Source of the DNA: Spirogloea muscicola
Lineage: Eukaryota; Streptophyta; Zygnematophyceae; Spirogloeales; Spirogloeaceae
NCBI GenBank assembly: GCA_009602725.1
Contig: WELB01000077.1
Coordinates: 557,499-621,498, forward strand
Direction of reading: 5' to 3'
Length of the DNA stretch: 64,000 bases
This document shows, one piece after another, positions 44,248 through 54,746 of this stretch (position 1 is its first letter; every line of letters starts with the position of its first letter). The notes beneath the pieces are model-generated. The model made no database searches and was not told the origin of the DNA. It saw nothing but the letters and a program-made list of their open reading frames with translations. Made by a program: the position numbers and the translations under genes.

Positions 44248-47200
44248 ATGGACGCCCTGCGGCAGGCGGTGCGAGAGACGCCGCAGCGCCTGCGCCAGCG
44301 CGCCTTCTTCCGCAAGTCCGCCGCGGAGGAGCTGACGGCGGACCGCCTCGAGAGCCGCGGCGAGATGCGCAAGGACCTCAACGGCTTCGACGCCCTGCTC
44401 TTCGGCATGGGCGGCATCATTGGAGCAGGTGCCAAGGCCTTAGCGCTTCTCCATCAGTCGTCCAACGCCACTGCCTTAGCCTCCCTTGCCGCAGCGTGGA
44501 GCTCCTCAAGGCCGCCAGAGCTCTGAAATCGAGAACCTCAGGCCCGCGTCGTTGAGATATCAATTAGGTCCTGGTCGCTAATCACAGCCGCTGCCGTTCG
44601 CCGGCTCGTCCCCCACGCAGGCGTCTTCGTGGTGACGGGCGTCGCCGCGAAGCTGCACGCCGGGCCCGCGGTGGCCATCGCGTACCTCGTCTCGGCGCTC
44701 TCCGCGCTCCTTTCGGCCTTCTGCTACACCGAGTTCGCCGTCGAGATGCCGGTGGCCGGTGGCGCCTTCAGCTACCTCTACGTCACCTTCGGTGAGGGCG
44801 TGGCCTTCCTCGGCGCCTCCAACATCCTCATGGAGTACCTGCTCTCCTCGGCCGTCGTCGCCCGCGGCTTCACCTCCTACTTCGCCTCCCTCTGCGGCCA
44901 GCACTCTGACGCTTTCCGGATACACACCAGCCTCGCTGAGCTCGACCCCATCGCTGTTGCGGTGAGCGACATTTGCCCTAGGCATGGCATCTATGAGCTT
45001 GTTATGGCAGTGGCAGCCACGATCTTGCTTATGCACTAAGCCTGACGGCTCATCGACTTTGAGACTGTCCACAAAGCAATCGTGCAGAAGCAAGCTACAC
45101 TTGGTTCAGGACTTGCTGATGGAATTTTTGGATTGCTGTGCACACTGTGCCTTTGTTAATCTTCCTGAGAGCTTGCAATGAGTAAATGCATTGCATTGGA
45201 AACTTAAATGAGGATGCTTGTCTTGCCGACTGCTTGCAGCTCGTGGTGGTCCTCTCAGTGATGCTCTGCTATGGCACCAAGGACAGCTCCTGGTTCAACA
45301 TGGTTGTGACTGCGCTCAATCTTTTGGTTGTCTTCTTCATCATTGTCGCGGGCTTTGTGGAGGGCAACTCCAAGAATGTGACGCGCAATTTCACACCCTA
45401 CGGTTCCAGGGGCATTTTTGACGCAGCTGCGCTCATTTTCTTCAGCTTCATAGGGTAAGAATGCACATAACAAAGGCAGCAATGGACCTGATGGGCAACC
45501 TGCGGGCTTTGTTGTTGTCCGTGATCGTGATAGGCTTCGATTTGCGTTTTCTGCAAATCAGTTGGTTAGACAAGCCAATGATTGTCCAGCTCATTCAGTA
45601 CACGACCCTTTAGCAAGGTCCCGTGGAGCAAGGAGATGCCAAGCTCTGGAGCTCATGATGAGCTCAATGTGCTGGCAGCTATGCCTTTGCATGTAGTATT
45701 CCCGAGGAGTGCATCGTGAGCTGAATCTTGATGTACTTCCTGTCCCAGTTTTGATTCGGTGGCCACCCTGGCAGAGGAAGTCAAGAAGCCGGCACGGGAC
45801 CTGCCCATCGGAATCATTGGCTCAGTCGTTGCCGTGGCGGGCATATACGTGCTCATGACGCTCGCCCTCTGCATGATGGTCCCGTACACCCTTATCGACA
45901 TCAATGCCCCGTTCTCGACAGCGTTCAATGAGGTGGCGGGCTGGAAGTGGGCGCGCTATGTTGTGGCCTTCGGAGCCATCACTGGCCTCATCACTTCGCT
46001 GCTTGTAAGCCTCATTGGCCAGGCACGCGTGACCTGCGTCCTCGGCCGCTCCCACCTCATCCCCAAGTTCCTGGCCTCTGTCCATGAGGCCCGTGGCACG
46101 CCCATCAACGCCACCATCCTGCTGGGTAGGTGCCTTCTTGCAATTTATCCAGTCATGACAATCCTAAGCTATAATCTATCGCAAACTTCAGTTGGAGAAA
46201 AACATTAAGCCTGCCTTTAGAAGCCCATTTCCTAACACTCATATGATATTCAGCACAAGATGCTGAAAGCTCCAATCAGTGCAGGCAGAGAGTGTTCTCG
46301 TTTCTTGCAGTTGGTCCAAGGTGACAATGCTGGCGCGTTGTGGTGCTCTCTTACTCAGCATCTCTCTGTCTATCACCCAGGCATCTTGACGTCCATGATT
46401 GCATTCTTCACCAGCCTGAATGTGCTGGCCAACATGGTGTCCATCGGCACACTCTTTATCTTCCTCCTTGTCGCCGCCGCCATGCTCTTCAAGCGCCGCT
46501 TCGCCCCGGGCGACAACCCCAAGTGGCTCCTGGTCCACCTGGCGGCCATTGCCACCGCCTCCCTGGGGGTCAGCATCTCGTACCAGCTCAGCGACTCGTT
46601 CATTGGCCCCGCCGTCTTTGGCACCCTGTGGGCAGCCTCCACTCTGTCCATGCAGGTAAAGGGCTGCCTTTCCACACTCTGTCCGAGTTCACTCTGTTGC
46701 CAGCTGCGATTGTCCTTGTCAAACATCACAGCTTCAGGACTTCTCTCTCTGTTGTCTGTGACATCTCTTGGCTCCAGTCTCATTTGGTGTATGAGCTAGC
46801 AATTTGAGTATCACTTGGCCACTACCAAGGTCTAGTGTCAAGTCGCATGTTGTAGTAGTATGCCAAGGTCCTTGCTTAATCAATTTCTGGACTTCTTGTG
46901 CAGGTATTCATTGCACCGCTTCCAGCGCCCGCCTCCTTTGCTGTCCCCCTGATGCCCTGGCTGCCCTCTTTCTCCATCCTCCTGAACACCTTCCTGCTCT
47001 CAACTCTCGATGTCCACTCATACATCCGCTTTGCCATCTGGACTGGCCTCACTGTCCTCCTTTATGTCTTCTACGGCGTCCATGCCACCTTTGGAGCCCA
47101 TGGCGGCCTGCCACAAGGGGCCATGGGGACCATGCTGCGCGAGGAGATTCCGAAGGGCGCTGGCTTGAACTATGTGCGGATGGAGCAGCTGCCAGCAGAG

Positions 47201-47257
47201 CCCATTGAGAGATCGACGTCACTGTCACGAGAGTCCATCTTGCTCTCGCCATTGTAG
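44248..47257 (+). CDS. Cationic amino acid transporter (CAT, APC superfamily)
   Basis: Membrane permease for (mainly cationic) amino acids. Six exons: 44248-44428, 44621-44961, 45240-45454, 45749-46125, 46381-46655 and 46904-47257; 1743 nt in one frame, 580 residues. The N-terminus has the plant CAT signature (LESRGEMRKDLNGFDALLFG followed by MGGIIGAG, first helix). Later come FCYTEFAVEMPVAGGAFSYL, the helix pair around EYLLSSAVVARGFTSY, FDSVATLAEEVKKPARDLPI (the family's conserved loop), SLIGQARVTCVLGRSHLIP and a hydrophobic C-terminal third. About 12-14 membrane helices are expected. The C-terminal tail is hydrophilic and Ser-rich. Codon use and splice sites look normal. Plasma-membrane versus vacuolar location cannot be told from the sequence. 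Confidence 0.93.
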
Positions 47258-47805
47258 CATATGTGCAATTAGCTTGTCCTCTTCACAACATTTAACCTAT
47301 TCACTTTTAGTCCAGTCTGACATTCGTTGATTGTTCGCAGTGCCTCTAGTGCCCTGCTCAGGTGGTTCTTGTACACGGTATTGCTGTTCTCCTATTTTGC
47401 ACGGGCGCGCATCGCGCGCCTTCTCACTTTGCCATGCATGTCGATTGCTGTAGATAGCCATATACCATCTCTGCAAGAGCCGTGCGCCAATTATTTGTAT
47501 TCACAAGGACAGTTTCTGCTCAAAGCTGGACTCTCCAGATGCAAACATTTGAGGGATCTCATCGTCCAGTTGAGCTACAAACAGACCCCAAGGTTGCAAT
47601 TTCCTTAGCTTTCTCTAGTACACAAGGTCGACATGTCTCTTGCGCAAATGGCATGAACAATAACGGTTTTACTGTCCCTAGGGCTTAGCCTATCTGCCAG
47701 TTTTTTCAGCCTCATCTGGGGACACCGCAGCTTGGGTGTGCCAAAGAAAGTCCAAGGAACTTGTGAGAAATCTTCTTGAGTGAGCATGACAGGAAAAGAG
47801 GCCTG
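47258..47805. other. Intergenic between convergent CAT and SDR genes
   Basis: No gene seen. 47402-47421 has GGCGCGCATCGCGCGCC, a short GC palindrome. Confidence 0.5.
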
Positions 47806-49191
47806 TCACTGGAACACCTCGGTGAAATTCTTAAGCAGGAGCGAGCTGCCGCCGTCCACAGCCAGGTTGGAGCCCGTCATGTAGGCGCCAGCATTGCTTG
47901 CCAGAAGTAGCACAGGGCCATGCAGATCGCGGCTGATGTCTCCAAGCCGCGAGACGGGGTTGTTGCGGGCGTACCACTGGACAACAGATTCAGTTACCAC
48001 TTCCAGGAGACAGCTCCGACGGGAAGAGTCCGAGCGAGAGGGAGTTGACGCGAATCCCATGGCAGCCCAGCTCAACAGCCATGCTGCAGCCCAGCTAGCT
48101 TTGCCGTCAGAATTAAGCTCCTCTGATGAGTTGCTCGTTCTTGCAGGAAGCATGCTGATCTAGGCTGATAGACGGACTATGCCCAGCGACTTTGTCAACG
48201 TCTGATCGCATCTTCATCGGAGTTCAGCACGCAAAGGAGCTGGCCAGCACCTTACCTGGCTGTGAGCTTTTGCACAGCTACTTTACTGGCGGCATAGCAG
48301 CCCCTCTTCTTCATAACTGGAAAAGTCAGGGGAAGTGCAGCAGAGCAACCAAAGTCAACACCTAAGCACCAATTACTATCTAGGAACATACTGCTGCAGT
48401 GGAAGCTGGCGGCCAGCGGTGTGCACAATGCAATGCCTACCTGCACCGTGGCAGCCCAAGAATGACGTCATGTTGATGATGGAGCCGCCACGGCCATCGA
48501 CGGCCTGCCGCCGTGCTACGGCGCAGGAGACCGCATATAGGCCCCGGACGTTGACGCCAAAGACCTTGTCAAAGTTCTCCAACGAGTCCTCCAAGACCGG
48601 CTTGCCAATGGACACGCCTGACCAGCCCGGGATGTATCAACGAGCGGCACATATCAATCATGTTGGCATGGCCAGCTGGAAAGATCATTAAAGTTGGTAC
48701 CACGCAGCAGGTTTGCAAGCGACCGTTCACCACCTGCATTGTTGATCAGGATGTCAATGCGGCCAAAGACGTCCCAGGCGTGCTGAACCTGCCGCTCCAC
48801 CTCCGGTGCATTGGCCATGACATCCAGCACCATTGCGGCAGCACGTCCCATGGTGGGCTCCTGGCTGCGCAGTGCGGTCACTTCCTCCACAAACTGCAAG
48901 AGGTTGTACTGACAAGTTGACCAGCACCAGGGCCAGCGACGGTGTGAGGGCCAGCGTCATGTTAGCATCTCTTCGTCAGCAGAACGAAACCAGCATCTCG
49001 TGCGAAATCCCTACCTCCTCGACTGGGCTCCAATGCTTCTTGGAGGTGAGAACGACATCGGCGCCCTCGCGAAGGAGCAGCAGCGCCAGCTGCCGGCCCA
49101 CGCCCGAGGACGCGCCAGTGACCAGCGCAGCCTTGCCCCGCACGGAGAAGAGCTGCTGCTGCTCCTCCCGCGGGGCCTGCTCCGTGTTCAT
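47806..49191 (-). CDS. Short-chain dehydrogenase/reductase, with apparent frameshift
   Basis: NAD(P)-dependent oxidoreductase of the classical SDR family. Exons: 49191-49015, 48893-48734, 48617-48441, 48316-48256 and 48083-47806. It shows the cofactor motif (LVTGASSGVGRQ), the Asn-Asn-Ala-Gly motif (GRIDILINNAG), MTSF and the catalytic YAASK (Tyr and Lys), then VELGCHGIRVNSLSLGLFP and the usual end (NAGAYMTGSNLAVDGGSS). Substrate unknown. Odd: within the last exon the frame of GLFPSELS (to about 48014) and that of LEVVTESVVQWYARNNP (from about 48013) differ by one base, and there is no room for an intron (about 20 nt). Either one extra base (assembly error) or a recent frameshift explains this. 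No targeting peptide is obvious. Confidence 0.82.
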
Positions 49192-50334
49192 TTGGTCATC
49201 CGGGCGATGGCCCGGAGCCCATCAGCGGGCAGTGCTTCAGGCGCAGTGCTGAGGCCAGGCCTGCGGCGCCGGCTCTACTTGGGGCGCCATGGCTGCGATC
49301 AGCCTTCTTGGGGCGTAGCTCGGCGTCCTTCTTGTCGTGCTCCAGTCGAGCCTTCTGCCCTGGCTCCAACATCCAGCTCCTCGCTGCGCCCCGCCGCGCC
49401 AGCGTCTGCCTCGGAGCGAGGTCGAGGCCTTGCGGCAGCCGCTGCAAGTGGCTGCTCTCGTGAAGCTCGCAGCACGCGGGGCTGGAGGCTTGAGCAGTGC
49501 GCGGAGGCGCGGAGCTGACAGTGGGCTCCTCTCAGGTGGGCGAAGTGGGCGTCTGCTCTGGTCCCCCAGTCCACGTGGTCCAAGGTGCTCGCTCGCGCTT
49601 CGCTCCCTCTCTCCCTCCCTTTTTTTCTTTGTTTTTTCAAATACACGAAATTTCCCTTTCCTCGTCTCTGTCACTTTCTTCTCTCCCCCTCGCGGCGTTT
49701 GCGATGATTAATGCCTCAACATGTATTGGCCGAAAAGGAGACGCTTTCAGGACAGGGCATTGGCTTATGTGACGGCCATCGCAAGAGGAAATGAATGGAC
49801 GACGGATGTCATGCGCACCCGTGCGCCTCTCCCCCCCTCCCCCTCCCCGCCCTCCACCGGTATGGCCACAGCCCACCGTCAGCGTGACGGGCGCGCGGAC
49901 GTCAGCACCCGGCCGCGGGGTACGCCGCGAGCGGCCGCGCTGACTGCAGGCCGGCAGGCCTGCAGTCAGCGCGGCCTGGGTAGGACGCGGCCATGAAGAA
50001 GAAGCATGGGTGCTGTCGTGCCATACAACGTTAAGTGCCAGATAACGTCGATAGAACAAATTAGTAAGGAATTCAGGTGAAATGTTGGAGTCTACGTGAG
50101 GCACCTCAACACATTGAATTGAAGTAAAGAACGCAATTCTGAGGTATTCCCACTTTGCAGATAGAAACATGTCTGAAAGATAGCCTAGTATAGGTAAAAT
50201 AAGAGAATTCTGAGCTTGTGATGGATGACTGCAATCAGGTCTACTCGGTCCAGTAAAAGAGAGGATTGCGGGGATAAGAAACACGGCAATCAATGCAATG
50301 AAGCTCAAGTCAAGCACTAGTACAGTATGTCCTT
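49192..50334. other. Upstream of SDR; no gene seen
   Basis: 49200-49560 is GC-rich and open in several frames but matches nothing I know. 49600-49700 is pyrimidine-rich (CTCTCCCTCCC and T runs). Contains the perfect hairpin at 49933-49976. Confidence 0.4.
49933..49976. repeat. Perfect hairpin, 20-bp arms, 4-nt loop
   Basis: GGCCGCGCTGACTGCAGGCC, loop GGCA, then the exact reverse complement. It could fold in DNA or RNA. No T run follows, so a terminator is unlikely. Confidence 0.95.
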
Positions 50335-50479
50335 GATGAGGCCCGTCACTGTTTCTTGATGGGTCTAATTCACTATTTCTAGACGGGTCCTAATGCACTA
50401 TTTCCGACTGGGTCTTGATGCACTACTTCCGACAGGTCCTGATGCACTAATTTTGGACGGGTCCTAATGAACTTTTTCC
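50335..50479 (+). repeat. Tandem repeat, about 24-25-bp unit, 5-6 copies
   Basis: Units start near 50357, 50382, 50406, 50431 and 50456, with the pattern GAC(G/T)GGTCCTAATGCACTAT followed by TTCC. A more diverged unit precedes them at about 50335. It lies in non-coding sequence. Confidence 0.85.
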
Positions 50480-53400
50480 GAACAGCGCAAGAACCAAGTG
50501 GCCGCAACCCAGCTTGAGCGTAAGCTCCACTTACCAGTCACAAGAGAGTCTCCGGTTATCTACTGGTTCATGCAATGTGATTCAAACACAAACCAAACCT
50601 CCACAGTGCTAGTCGCAAGGTCAACAGATAGGATTTCACCAATTAGCAAATGACACCAAGACTGTGTCTGACAGCCTCAGAGTAGATCGAGGCAATGCTC
50701 GATCTCTGCACCTCAAAGACAAGGTCACGATGTTTCGTTGTTTACCTGTGTCACCGATTCTAACGCGACCGGCAGCGGAGTCACCCGGTGTAAGACTTTT
50801 AAGCAGCGCGGCTGCCCTCCCTGTGAGCCCACGCCTTCCTGGCGTGTCTCGACAGGAGCGAAGACGCCCGACGGCAATGCGGCGGCGCGGCGGCGCTGGG
50901 GGCAGTTCTGGCAAGAGCAAAAGAGACTGGACCGAGTGGACCGCTCGACCCCTACCCTCCGCACCCCTTATCAATGGTCAGGCAAAAAGTTACATTGGTT
51001 TTTGGGGGTTGGCCATTTGGCCAATTTCGGTATTCCAGGTCTCAAGGCCAGTGTAGCCTGAGACCGTCTCAAAGGCCAGTGTAGCCCGAGACTGTAATTT
51101 CTACCACTACCTACCTTTACCCGCTGCTAGCCTGGCCGGTACCCGTCATCGCTCGTCAAGGTGGGTCACACCCATCAAAGCGGGCTTTAGGGCTTTCGGC
51201 TTCTCTTGGCCTTCATCTGAGTGGATCGGGCGGCAGGATAAGGGCTGCTTGCCGTTGATGGGGAAGGCACGGCGGATCGGATGGTGCTCCGACACCGAGT
51301 CAGATCGGGTCGCATCTTTCCCAAGTGATTGTTGAGCGGGAGGTGACCTAGATGCGACTCACTCACAGTAGAGCAAATGTGATTCCACCTGTTATGTCCA
51401 CGTATGCCTCCACGTCACCATCCTTGTCAGATCGACACGAATAGACCCACCGACGGGACATCTCACGACAGTGTCGTGCTAATTCCGTCGACTGCTTATA
51501 TGAGTCGATCTGACTAGGACAGCTGACTTGGCCTGACACGTGGCTTCCTAGGCTGAGTCAGACACTTTTGGGTGTGATTCAAGCTTAAGAATGGAAGATC
51601 ACTTCTCTGTCTTCCTTCCTCTCGCTGTCCTCCTAGGCTGGGTCATACACCTTTGGGTGTGATTCAAGCTAAGGATGGAGGACCAGATCTCTGTCTCTCT
51701 CTCTCTCTCGGCGACCGCTGATCGACTGCGGACAAGAACAACAACGACAACAACAACAACGACCGCTCGTCAAATGCGGACGACAACAACCATGGAGCGA
51801 CTACAAGGGCCAAGGCCCACGCACGACGCCCAACTGCCGAAGACCGCACGAAACGCAACGAGGGAAGCCCATCTGAAGGTACCTCAACCACCAATAAGAC
51901 TGTCAAGGTGGGCGCTACCGAAGCGGTGGTGGGGCGATCGTGGAACGGACGGCCGAAGATCACCGATGCATGGTCAGGTCGACCACTGGGTCGGATGCAC
52001 GGCCCTGATAGACGACCTTTCCGCCTAGCCAAACAGCGTAGCCAACAGCGCACCTAGCCAAACAGGCAGCGCTAGGTTTCACCGCTTCCATGTCGGAGCG
52101 AGCGGGCTGGCCAAGCCGCCTCCCGGGGCACTCCTCCATCCCTGCAGCGAGCTACTCCGACCTGATGTTGCTCACTCGAGGGAACTGAGCTTCCCTAGTG
52201 TGTTGTCGTGTTTGGTAGTTTAGTCCATTTTCGGCACCTCTTCCTTTGGCATTGGCCTAATGAGAAGAAAGCGCGGCCAGATTGACTGGTGGCTGGGAGA
52301 GACCAAGCCAAAGGAATGGAATCAGTCAATCTGGCCGCGCTTTCTTCTCATTAGGGCTCGTTTCGGGCTTCATACTTCATTCATTCTTTTATTGGCGGCC
52401 TGACGGCGGCCTCCGGCCTCCGTCAAGTCGACGTCTTTGGCCATTGTCCATTGCTTTTGGGTTGGCTTTGCCAAGCCCCTCTTCTTTATAGGCGAGCACT
52501 TCGTTCGCTTGGCAAATCTCACCGTCCTGCCTGCGTCGACCACGCCTGCGTCTACTCGCGCCTGCGGCTGCAGGAGCGAGAGCCCGGCGCCTACGGCGTG
52601 CGCGCGTAGTGAGCGTTGCGCGAACCGGCTTGCGACTGCGAGAAGTCGTCTTTCCTCTGCGGTGAGCGGCCTTGACATTGTGCTGTTCCATGCAAGTCTT
52701 ACGTCTGGAATGTTGTGCTCATTTTTGAGCGCACGTCTTTGCATTGATTGCTTGAGTGCATCTATTGGCTGCACTGCTTGTTGAAACGAACACAGAAAAG
52801 GTGCGGGCTTCGGCCTCAGAAGAATATTAGGGGACCTAGATAGGGCCGATCTTTGGACAACCTCGTTGACTTCTTTAGATAGTACGATCTTTGGACGGTC
52901 TCGTTGACTTTTGGACATTGGTGACCGAACACTCAGTAGACAGTGGCGCGTTACATTTTAAACATGGGGGGGATGCTACTTTGTCATTTTCACCCGTTCT
53001 TGACTGATTAGGGCGCTGTGATGTTTGAAGACTGATGAAAATTGGTACTGTTGGTTCCTTATTAGACTACCTTTCAGTGCAGCCTGGTCAAAGTAGCCAA
53101 CATCTTCGCTTGATTTGAGTATCACGTAAACTAGCACGTCAGCATTTCCCTTAATCTAAACCTATCAACGCCATCTCGCACAGACGCCCTCTCGCATGAC
53201 AACAGCCAAGAAGGCGTGGCCGTGTAATCAGTGACCAACAATTCAGGAAGCCCTAGCCGAGGTGCTTCTTTCACCAATATGCAACGCGTGGGGTAATCTA
53301 GTCCGACTTATAGTGGTATTACCCTCTTCCGATGAATGGGTAGCTGCTTGTTACCGTGGTGCTCAATTTGGTGCCACTTGCGCAGTTGTGAGGACCTTTT

Positions 53401-53750
53401 AGACATCGTGTGGCTCCTTGTGAAGTATCAATCTGAAATGTCATGGCTTTGCCACCACTACTCTTCAGAAGACCCTATCTGAGGGCGTACGCGAGCTGTA
53501 GCTGTCATTAGACCCTTTTCAGGCCGCAGTCAATACTGTTACTGCCACAAGGACCCCTCGTGGAATGACCTTTGCTTACAGTCACCATTGCTATATCTGT
53601 TACAATCACTGTTACAGCTCCTGTATAATTTGTTACTTGAAGACCTTCGTTGAGGGGTGTTTCTTGCCTTGATCTGGACTCACTATCTAGGTTGTTGGTG
53701 TGTTGCAAATTCTCTAACCGTCATGTTGGATATAAGCATCAACTGCTGGA
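50480..53750. other. Long stretch with no recognised gene
   Basis: 51547-51615 and 51632-51697 are direct repeats with an 85-bp period (CCTAGGCTG...GGGTGTGATTCAAGCT). The second runs into a CT-repeat and an ATG at 51675 opening a Thr-rich frame of 117 codons (51675-52028) that resembles no family I know. The 50640-51060 frames and the 52370-52918 minus frame are also unrecognised. The region may be a decayed mobile element, but I see no reverse transcriptase, integrase or long terminal repeats. Confidence 0.35.
52256..52355. repeat. Perfect inverted repeat, 33-bp arms, 34-nt loop
   Basis: The left arm 52256-52288 starts CCTAATGAGAAGAAAGCGCG and ends AGATTGACTG. The right arm 52323-52355 is its exact complement. 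The 20-mer GCGCGGCCAGATTGACTGGT inside it recurs at about 27497. It could be the two termini of a very small element or a hairpin RNA precursor. Confidence 0.95.
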
Positions 53751-53754
53751 GGAC

Positions 53755-54060
53755 GAGTTCTTCCCCCTTGCTATTGACGTCTACGGGGCGTTCGGCGCTC
53801 GGTAACTCGAGCTCCTGCACCGGCTACTGCACAGCGTGGTTTCTCCTGACATTCCCAAGATGAGCAGGCCAATATCAACGCGGCAGGCTCTCTCGCCTAG
53901 GTGTATCGCAAGCGCCTGTCAGTATTGCTGCAGTGGTCAATGGCACACGGGTTGCCTCTGCATGCCGGTCGCACTTTGGCTGCAGCCTCCTGCTATAGAG
54001 TGGGGACCCACTAGCTTGACACTACTTTCTCTGCGCTGCGGCTGCTCAACAGGGAATTGA
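53755..54060 (+). pseudogene. Reverse-transcriptase terminal fragment
   Basis: 53756-53800 encodes EFFPLAIDVYGAFGAR, the same block as VPFAVDVHGALGSQW in the 36 kb relic. The rest (to 54060) is frameshifted sequence resembling the remaining terminal motif. It is followed at 54060-54165 by repeat sequence like 44020-44060 and the GGGCTGGCC motif. Confidence 0.45.
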
Positions 54061-54165
54061 GCACCCAGTGGCCACTTAGTCGCAGTGTGCTTTAGCGCCT
54101 TCCTGGCCCCTTTTACATTTGTTCATTCCCTTGGGCTGGCCAACTACAGCCACTGCCCTCATCTG

Positions 54166-54746
54166 GAACATGGTTTTAACTGCAAGCATGATGTAGTCCG
54201 TAACACAACCTGGATATGACAGCAACAGCAGGCACAGATACTATCGCCGTTGCAATGAGAAGCCCCCAGCTTACTGCCTAGAATGAAGATGATTCTGAAA
54301 GCGGGCACCTCAATGAAGCTGTGTATGATCACTGGAGCCGACATGGATGATACTTTTTTAGGCACTAACTTTCTCATGCCATTAGGCTTTGAGATTCATT
54401 GCCATGCAGAACATGCATGGCAAGGGCCCGTTCAAGAGCTTCCTGCAACATATGAAGTTACGCTGCTCTGCTGAAACGCTGAGGCAGTACTGACGTACCA
54501 GCTCACAGTACTATGCATGCCACAGACATGTCAGATACATTCACCAGGAAGACAAGTCCATAGCACCACGCAGCAAAGAAGCTCCACTGTGCCCATCAGG
54601 CAAAGTTCCCGGGCTAGAGTAAATGATACTTCCCCAGCAAAAGGTCGGGCCTTGGGCGTTCCACTACTTCCATCACTTACATAGCTAGAGCAGGTCATGA
54701 GCTCTTCATACTCCTAGGTACATGCACCTCGTCTCGTGGCACTCAC
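54166..54746. other. 3' flank of the LRR/Cys-rich gene
   Basis: No further conserved exon recognised on the minus strand here, although the last module at 54747 ends at a good GT donor, so at least one more exon should lie in or beyond this stretch. Confidence 0.4.

Noticed and set aside
44621-45039. Alternative end of the CAT protein at the stop after 45036
   Set aside because: A GTGAGC donor at 44962 and continuation of the conserved transporter in the 45240 exon show that this is intron.
49000-49674. Overlapping frames of 145-172 codons on both strands upstream of SDR
   Set aside because: Composition-driven open frames in GC-rich DNA with no recognisable motif; not in frame with the SDR start.
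50335-50479. CRISPR-like array
   Set aside because: Units are directly adjacent with no spacers, and the genome is eukaryotic; a minisatellite.
51675-52028. Thr-rich 117-codon frame
   Set aside because: Begins in CT and ACA simple repeats and shows no conserved domain; could be part of a decayed element but not supportable as a gene.
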